This document shows, in pieces, positions 59,313 through 64,000 of a stretch of DNA of 64,000 nucleotides. Position 1 is the stretch's first letter. Every line of letters begins with the position of its first letter. The notes below the pieces were generated by a model. It saw only the letters and a program-made list of their open reading frames with translations. It had not been told where the DNA came from and did not search any database. The stretch spans positions 248,001-312,000 of the forward strand of contig CAYUIT010000001.1 of assembly GCA_964444835.1 (NCBI GenBank), read 5' to 3'. Made by a program: the position numbers and the translations under genes. This DNA is from CADEED01 sp964444835 (GTDB lineage Bacteria; Pseudomonadota; Gammaproteobacteria; Steroidobacterales; Steroidobacteraceae).

Positions 59313-60346
59313 TGCAACTCACCATTCGCCGACCGGACGATTGGCATCTGCACTTGCGCGACGGCGCGGCGCTCGCGGCCGTGTTGCCGTATACGGCGGA
59401 GCGATTCGCGCGCGCGATCGTCATGCCAAATTTAAAGCCGCCCGTCACGACCACGGCAGCCGCCCTAGCCTATCGCGAGCGCATACTCGCCGCGCTACCG
59501 GCGCCGTTACGCTTCGAGCCACTGATGACGCTATACCTCACGGATCGCACCGATCCGGCCGAGGTGAATCGAGCGAAGCAAAGTGGCCGCGTGTTTGGCT
59601 TCAAGCTCTACCCAGCCGGCGCGACGACACATTCCGATGCCGGAGTGACCGACATTCGTCGCATCGATGCCGTGCTCGAGCGCATGGCGGAGGTCGGCGT
59701 CGTCCTGCAAGTGCACGGCGAAGTGACGCATGAAACGACCGACGTCTTCGAACGCGAAGCACGCTTCATCGACGAAGTGCTCGAGCCCACAGCGAATCGC
59801 TTCCCATCGCTGCCCATCGTGTTCGAACACATCACGACGCAAGCGGCAGTTGACTACGTTCGCGGCGCGCGCGGGCGGATCGCTGCGACGATCACGCCGC
59901 AGCACTTGTTACACAACCGTAATGCGATATTCCAAGGCGGGATTCGGCCGCACTACTACTGCTTACCCATCTTGAAGACTGAGCGCGATCGTGAGGCCTT
60001 GGTCGCAGCAGCCACGAGCGGCAATCCGCGGTTCTTTCTCGGCACCGACAGCGCGCCCCATTCGCAGGGGGCCAAAGAGAGCGCGTGCGGCTGCGCCGGC
60101 ATGTTCTCGGCCCACGCGGGCATTGAGCTTTACGCCGAAGCGTTCGATCGCGCGGGTGCGCTCGATCGACTGGAAGCGTTCGCGTCCGAGTTTGGCCCCG
60201 ACTTCTACGGCCTGCCGCGCAACGAGGACACGATCACACTCATCAAGGAATCGTGGACCGCACCGGCGACGCTGCCATTCGGCACAGAAAAGCTGGTCCC
60301 CATGCGCAGTAACGAATCGATTGCATGGGCGCTGCTGCGCTCATGA
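59312..60346 (+). CDS. pyrC: dihydroorotase
   Basis: A 344-residue type II dihydroorotase, third step of pyrimidine synthesis, closing carbamoyl-aspartate to dihydroorotate. Zinc ligands are in DDWHLHLRDG, the carbamylated lysine in FGFKLYPAGATTHS, and further histidines in VLQVHGEV and VFEHITT; the catalytic aspartate is in LGTDSAPH. It starts on the stop codon of the M17 gene and its own stop overlaps rnt, so all three are coupled. Confidence 0.97.
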   Translation: MQLTIRRPDDWHLHLRDGAALAAVLPYTAERFARAIVMPNLKPPVTTTAAALAYRERILAALPAPLRFEPLMTLYLTDRTDPAEVNRAKQSGRVFGFKLYPAGATTHSDAGVTDIRRIDAVLERMAEVGVVLQVHGEVTHETTDVFEREARFIDEVLEPTANRFPSLPIVFEHITTQAAVDYVRGARGRIAATITPQHLLHNRNAIFQGGIRPHYYCLPILKTERDREALVAAATSGNPRFFLGTDSAPHSQGAKESACGCAGMFSAHAGIELYAEAFDRAGALDRLEAFASEFGPDFYGLPRNEDTITLIKESWTAPATLPFGTEKLVPMRSNESIAWALLRS

Positions 60347-61059
60347 ACGAAACGACCTCCGCGAATTCGGGCGAACTACCGCCGATGTCACGCCGCTTCC
60401 GCGGCTTCCTCCCCGTGGTCGTTGACGTGGAAACCGGCGGCTTCTCGGCCGCAACCGACGCGCTCCTAGAGATCGCAGCCGTTCTGATTGAAATCAACGG
60501 CGACGGGCATCTTGTACGCGGCGCTACGCATTCGTATCACGTGCGCCCGTTCGAAGATGCGAACATCGAACCCGCGGCGCTCGCGGTCAACGGCATCGAT
60601 CCGTTCCACCCGTTACGCCCGGCATTGACCGAAAGCGATGCACTCGGCCGAATTTTCAAAGAAGTGCGCGCCGCGATGAAGCTACAAGCGTGCAAGCGAG
60701 CCGTGCTGGTGGGGCACAACGCCGCGTTCGACTTGGGATTTTTGAATGCCGCCGTGGAGCGCGCCGGGATCAAGCGCAACCCGTTCCATCCGTTTTCATG
60801 CTTCGACACCGCGACGCTCGCAGGCGCCGCGCTTGGGCAGACCGTGCTCGCCAAAGCGGCGTTGATCGCCGGCATTCCGTTCGACTCGAGCGAAGCACAC
60901 TCCGCCGCCTACGATGCCGAGCGCACGGCCGATTTGTTCTGCCTCATCTGCAACACGCTCAACGACAGTTACCGCGCCGCAGAACAGCGCGCGCGGTTGT
61001 TAGGCTGGAACGATGCGCCTGCGAAAGCCGATGGCGATGCGGAGAACGTCGGCGTCTAG
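60343..61059 (+). CDS. rnt: ribonuclease T
   Basis: A 238-residue DEDDh 3'-5' exonuclease that trims tRNA and other stable RNA 3' ends. Exo I is VVDVETGGFSAATDALLEI, Exo II LVGHNAAFDLGFLNAAVER and Exo III HSAAYDAERTADLF, giving the full set of acidic residues and histidine. ATG at 60343 overlaps the pyrC stop; an in-frame ATG at 60325 lies inside pyrC. The 20 residues before PPMSRRFRGFLPV are variable. The pair pyrC-rnt is common in Pseudomonas-like gene orders. Confidence 0.95.
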   Translation: MNETTSANSGELPPMSRRFRGFLPVVVDVETGGFSAATDALLEIAAVLIEINGDGHLVRGATHSYHVRPFEDANIEPAALAVNGIDPFHPLRPALTESDALGRIFKEVRAAMKLQACKRAVLVGHNAAFDLGFLNAAVERAGIKRNPFHPFSCFDTATLAGAALGQTVLAKAALIAGIPFDSSEAHSAAYDAERTADLFCLICNTLNDSYRAAEQRARLLGWNDAPAKADGDAENVGV

Positions 61060-61069
61060 GCACGTCCGA

Positions 61070-61085
61070 GGCGCGACACCGCGCC
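61070..61085. terminator. small GC hairpin between rnt and grxD
   Basis: A 6-bp GC stem (61070-61075 with 61080-61085) and four-base loop lie between the convergent rnt and grxD stops. It is the only structure in this 32-base gap. There is no T run, so termination here is a guess. Confidence 0.3.
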
Positions 61086-61091
61086 GCACAC

Positions 61092-61424
61092 TCAGGCTGA
61101 CGCAGCGGCGCCGGATGACTGCAGCAGTTCCTTCAACTCGCCACTGCGATACATCTCGAGCACGATGTCGCAGCCGCCGACCAGCTCGCCACCGACGTAC
61201 AGTTGCGGATAGGTGGGCCAGTTCGAGTACTGCTTGAGCGCTTCGCGCAGCTCCGGATCCTCGAAGATATTGACGTGGTGAAAGCGCGCGCCTGAGGCGC
61301 GCAACGCTTGTACCGCTTGCGCGGAGAAGCCGCACTGCGGGAAATCCGGCGTGCCCTTCATGAACAACACGGCAGGTGCTGCGCCCAAATGACCCTTGAT
61401 GCGTTCGACGACGTCGTTACTCAT
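61092..61424 (-). CDS. grxD: monothiol glutaredoxin, Grx4 family
   Basis: A 110-residue monothiol glutaredoxin. The active site is PQCGFS in TPDFPQCGFSAQAV; KGTP and the glutathione-binding WPTYPQLYVGGELVGG complete the signature. Such proteins hold a 2Fe-2S cluster with glutathione at the dimer interface and pass it to recipients, often with BolA. Length and start fit the family exactly. A BON-domain lipoprotein gene lies 29 bases upstream on the same strand. Confidence 0.96.
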   Translation of the reverse strand: MSNDVVERIKGHLGAAPAVLFMKGTPDFPQCGFSAQAVQALRASGARFHHVNIFEDPELREALKQYSNWPTYPQLYVGGELVGGCDIVLEMYRSGELKELLQSSGAAASA

Positions 61425-61453
61425 GACAGCTACCTCAAAATGACCGAAAGGGA

Positions 61454-61807
61454 TTAGCGAACGCGCAACTCGTTGCGCACCGACTTCACGCGCTCGACGC
61501 TGCGAGCCACTCGCTCCGCCTGCGCCCGCTGCGCGGCCGTCGTCACTTCACCGCGCAGTATGACGACGTTCTCATACGTGTCGACATTGATGTCGAGTGC
61601 CTTGACCTCGGTATCGGCGATCAACTTCGCCTTCACCGCGGCCGTGATGCCGCCGTCAACCGCGATCTGCGACGTCGTGCGTTTATCTTTGCCGACGTAA
61701 TAGCCGCCCGCTGCGGCACCACCAATGGCGGCAGCCACACAACCGCCGAGCACTGGGGCTAACAGCGCCAAGCACAGTACCGTCAGTATCTTTGTCTTCT
61801 GGTTCAT
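61454..61807 (-). CDS. BON domain lipoprotein
   Basis: A 117-residue exported lipoprotein. The signal peptide ends in a lipobox (APVLGGC, C23), followed by a glycine/alanine-rich stretch AAAIGGAAAGGYYVGKD and one BON domain (TAAVKAKLIADTEVKALDINVDTYENVVILRG's core VKAKLIADTEVKALDINV). BON proteins bind phospholipid and protect the outer membrane; related ones are DolP and OsmY, which have two BON domains. Its start overlaps the stop of the DUF1289 gene by four bases. Confidence 0.9.
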   Translation of the reverse strand: MNQKTKILTVLCLALLAPVLGGCVAAAIGGAAAGGYYVGKDKRTTSQIAVDGGITAAVKAKLIADTEVKALDINVDTYENVVILRGEVTTAAQRAQAERVARSVERVKSVRNELRVR

Positions 61808-62025
61808 GGGGTATCCCTCGTCGGCTTCAAGGTTGTCAGCTGCGCGCGGCGCAGCTCCAGCTCCGCGACCAGACTCCACTGCTGGCTCGCGCTCATGCGC
61901 AACCAGCCCGCAATTTCGTCACGCGTCCGCAGGCAACCGCTGCAGAGACCATGCTCTCCGATCGCACAAACGCTGATGCAGGGCGACATCGGGCCTGTAT
62001 TGGAAGGGGAAGTCGCGGTGGGCAT
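61804..62025 (-). CDS. DUF1289 family small iron-sulfur-like protein
   Basis: A 73-residue protein of the DUF1289 family: PCISVCAIGEHGLCSGCLRT has the four conserved cysteines, followed by the RDEIAGWLRMS helix. The cysteines suggest a metal or Fe-S site, but the function is not known. ATG at 62025 is chosen; ATG at 61989 would remove a variable N-terminal segment, and a longer in-frame start at 62070 is less likely. It overlaps the BON gene by four bases, so the two are translated together. Confidence 0.82.
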   Translation of the reverse strand: MPTATSPSNTGPMSPCISVCAIGEHGLCSGCLRTRDEIAGWLRMSASQQWSLVAELELRRAQLTTLKPTRDTP

Positions 62026-62176
62026 CAAATTCGGGTTCGGCCTCGCTGGGCGCCGAGTGCGGACTCGCACGGCGCGGAGGTTTGAATTATGCGGATTCCT
62101 CCCCTATTCTTCAAATGTTCTCAATCACTTGGCTGTGCCTCGCCGCAGCTTCACGACAACTGTCAAAAGGTCTTGC

Positions 62177-62773
62177 ATGAATATCCTTCTGAACCACCGT
62201 TACGCGCTCTCACTCGGCATTGTGCTTGCGATCATCCTGGCAGTCGTGATCGGGGGATTCCAGTTCGATCACTTGGCGCTCGCACGCTGGATTCACATCG
62301 TGGCCGGCATCTTCTGGATCGGCTTGCTGTACTACTTCAATGTGGCGCAGATTCCCGCGCTCGCCGATGCGGCTGCCGATAAAGGTGGCCCGGGTGGTGC
62401 AGGCATCACGAAGTACGTCGCGCCGCGCGCGTTGTTTTGGTTCCGTTGGGCCGCGCTTGCCACATGGATTGCAGGCGCGGGCTTGCTGGAGCGCAATCTG
62501 GGTCATGCGTTCACGCTGGGCACCATGATCGAAGGTGGGAGCTACTATTTCCTCGTGATCGGGATCGGCGCATGGCTCGGCACCATCATGCTGTTCAACG
62601 TGTGGATCTTGATTTGGCCGAACCAGAAGAAGGTGCTGGGCCTCACACCCGCCACCGACGAAGAAAAGGCGAAAGCGCGTAAGACGGCGACGCTGGCATC
62701 GCGCACGAATTTCGTGCTGTCGATTCCCATGTTGCTCTGTATGGGCGCTGCAGGCCACGGGCTACCGTTCTGA
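62177..62773 (+). CDS. short PuuD-type membrane protein (urate hydroxylase membrane domain)
   Basis: A 198-residue inner-membrane protein with about five helices. The region HLALARWIHIVAGIFWIGLL's core ARWIHIVAGIFWIGLLYYFN, with a conserved histidine and tryptophan, identifies the PuuD/urate-oxidase N-terminal membrane domain. True PuuD has a C-terminal cytochrome c domain for electron transfer; this protein stops at the membrane part. No purine-catabolism gene is near, so the urate role is doubtful. Ribosome-binding site aaaagg lies nine bases before the ATG. The 151 bases upstream, divergent from DUF1289, contain no gene. Confidence 0.83.
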   Translation: MNILLNHRYALSLGIVLAIILAVVIGGFQFDHLALARWIHIVAGIFWIGLLYYFNVAQIPALADAAADKGGPGGAGITKYVAPRALFWFRWAALATWIAGAGLLERNLGHAFTLGTMIEGGSYYFLVIGIGAWLGTIMLFNVWILIWPNQKKVLGLTPATDEEKAKARKTATLASRTNFVLSIPMLLCMGAAGHGLPF

Positions 62774-63639
62774 CGCAAACCGCTCCGCCAATTCCCGCGG
62801 CGGAGATTGCCCAGCAGGTGCGGGCAGCGCTCGCGGAAGATATCGGGACGGGCGATGTCACAGCGTCGCTCGTCCCCGCTGAGCAATGGATCACGGGTCG
62901 ACTCATCGCGCGCGAAGCGGCGGTACTCTGTGGCAAAGCGTGGGCGGATGAGGTCTTTCGGCAGCTTGATGAGCGCGTGCAACTCACCTGGCTCGCTGCC
63001 GATGGTGGCCGGCTGAGCGCGAACGGCATCGTGTTCGAGATCGCGGGGCCAGCGCGTGCCATCCTCACGGGTGAGCGCACGGCGATGAACTTCCTGCAAA
63101 CACTCTCGGCGACCGCGACGGCCGCACGGCGTTTTGTCGATGCGGTCGCGGGCACCGGGTGCGAGATTCTCGATACACGCAAAACGATCCCCGGGCTGCG
63201 TCGTGCACAGAAGTACGCCAGCACCTGTGGCGGCGCACGCAATCATCGCCTCGGCTTGCACGACATGGTCCTCATCAAGGAGAACCACATAGCGGCAGCA
63301 GGATCGATCGAGACTGCCGTCGCAAACGCGCGCCGACTCGCGCCCGGTATACCCGTCGAAGTGGAAGTGGAGTCGCTAGCGGAACTCGACGCTGCGCTGG
63401 CAGCGGGCGCCGATATCATCATGCTCGACGAACTGTCGCGTGCAGACATGGTGACGGCGGTTGCACGCAATCGCGCCGCCGCCAAGCCCGCCAAGCTCGA
63501 AGCCTCCGGCAGCATCACGCTCGAGACGGTGCGCCAAGTGGCCGACACCGGCGTCAATTTCATCTCCATTGGCGGTATCACCAAGCACGTCCGGGCCGTC
63601 GACCTGTCGATGCGCCTCGATTTCCCGCGCGTACACTAA
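62770..63639 (+). CDS. nadC: nicotinate-nucleotide pyrophosphorylase (carboxylating)
   Basis: A quinolinate phosphoribosyltransferase, joining quinolinate and PRPP to nicotinate mononucleotide in NAD synthesis. Motifs include EDIGTGDVTA, LTGERTAMNFLQ, EILDTRKTIPGLRRAQKYA's core DTRKTIPGLR, GGARNHRLGLHDMVLIKENH's core NHRLGLHDMVLIKENH, and FISIGGITKH. The first conventional start is GTG at 62818, but that would leave only four residues before ALAEDIG and lose the N-terminal helix; the frame is open back to a CTG at 62770 overlapping the previous stop as CTGA, giving 289 residues, the normal size. I therefore propose CTG initiation; with GTG the protein is 273 residues. Confidence 0.9.
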   Translation: MTQTAPPIPAAEIAQQVRAALAEDIGTGDVTASLVPAEQWITGRLIAREAAVLCGKAWADEVFRQLDERVQLTWLAADGGRLSANGIVFEIAGPARAILTGERTAMNFLQTLSATATAARRFVDAVAGTGCEILDTRKTIPGLRRAQKYASTCGGARNHRLGLHDMVLIKENHIAAAGSIETAVANARRLAPGIPVEVEVESLAELDAALAAGADIIMLDELSRADMVTAVARNRAAAKPAKLEASGSITLETVRQVADTGVNFISIGGITKHVRAVDLSMRLDFPRVH

Positions 63640-63658
63640 CGACTCTCCCGAACTCGCC

Positions 63659-64000
63659 ATGCGCTCTCTCATCATCGACTGCGATCCTGGTGTCGATGAC
63701 GGCGTCGCACTGTTGCTCGCATTCCGCAGTGCCGATGTGCTCGACATTCGCGCCGTGACGACGGTCGCGGGCAATGTTGATCTGCGTGCCACCACGCGCA
63801 ACGCCCGCTTGTTGCGCGAGCTCGCGGGGCGCCAGGACATTCCTGTTTACGGTGGCTGCGAGCGTCCGCTCGTCGTGGACCCGATCGAAGCGGGCCATTT
63901 TCACGGCGTCACGGGTCTTGGCACGCTGCCCATTGTCGAACCGGAACAACCCGCCGAGGCGTTGCACGCAGTGGAGTACTTGGTCGGTACGTTGCGTCAG
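63659..64000 (+). CDS. nucleoside hydrolase (3' truncated by window)
   Basis: The first 114 codons of an inosine-uridine-preferring nucleoside hydrolase. The calcium-binding, catalytic aspartate cluster DCDPGVDDGVALLLA is at the N-terminus, followed by VTTVAGNVDLRATTRNARLL's core TVAGNVDLRATTRNA and VYGGCERPL, both conserved in the family. The enzyme splits ribonucleosides to base and ribose. It is 19 bases after nadC on the same strand, which would fit nucleoside/NAD salvage. Reading frame is open to the window end. Confidence 0.93.
   Translation, partial: MRSLIIDCDPGVDDGVALLLAFRSADVLDIRAVTTVAGNVDLRATTRNARLLRELAGRQDIPVYGGCERPLVVDPIEAGHFHGVTGLGTLPIVEPEQPAEALHAVEYLVGTLRQ

Overview
The window is 64 kb of densely packed, GC-rich DNA (low-to-mid 60s percent GC by eye) from a draft assembly; there are two 100-base runs of N, at 51519-51618 and 54248-54347. 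Gene order points to Gammaproteobacteria: lptG-lptF divergent from pepA-holC-valS, the hda/pgsA/DUF2066 block divergent from purM-purN-DUF3108, mrp-dcd, metG-rnfB-nth-DUF1841, and aceE-aceF-lpd with a lipoyl domain fused to Lpd. The acyl-CoA-binding protein, short PuuD and UMF1 transporter fit the Xanthomonadales/Nevskiales/Steroidobacterales side of that class, but I cannot place the organism further. I saw no rRNA, tRNA, CRISPR array, prophage or insertion sequence.

Layout. 1-840: end of a cytochrome c', then cytochrome b561 and a VOC protein on the minus strand. 1388-6625: a GldA/GldF/GldG-type ABC system with a DUF4340 protein and an EamA transporter, mostly translationally coupled. 6591-13600: LPS export permeases lptG/lptF (minus), then pepA-holC-valS (plus). 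13670-18787: MoxR ATPase, DUF58, TgpA transglutaminase, acyl-CoA-binding protein and MtfA-like peptidase. 18784-24623 (minus): UMF1 transporter, ATP-grasp enzyme, RF3, RimI, family 4 UDG, PssA. 24703-30208: proS, lytic transglycosylase, acylphosphatase, wrbA, hda, pgsA, DUF2066. 30325-34645: purM-purN-DUF3108, a large palindrome, dcd and mrp.

34872-40314 joins a HEAT-repeat/serine-threonine kinase fusion to a PilT-like/PilU-like ATPase pair, with an unrecognised small membrane protein gene between them on the other strand. 40390-44054 is housekeeping (metG, soluble RnfB-like ferredoxin, nth, DUF1841). 44144-50033 is the most unusual locus: four overlapping or abutting genes for a cysteine-pair-rich protein with a degenerate GGDEF domain, a processive family 2 glycosyltransferase, a TolC-like channel fused to a putative glycoside-hydrolase barrel, and an HlyD/Alg44-like adaptor. 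Together they look like a complete envelope-spanning polysaccharide synthesis and export machine of a kind I do not recognise.

50116-64000: TauE/SafE exporter, thioesterase, an ExbD/TolR gene broken at the first gap, the pyruvate dehydrogenase operon (aceF interrupted by the second gap), a second M17 aminopeptidase followed by pyrC and RNase T, grxD, BON lipoprotein, DUF1289, short PuuD, nadC (probably starting at CTG), and the start of a nucleoside hydrolase. Across the whole window the heptamer TTGTTAG is far commoner than base composition predicts.
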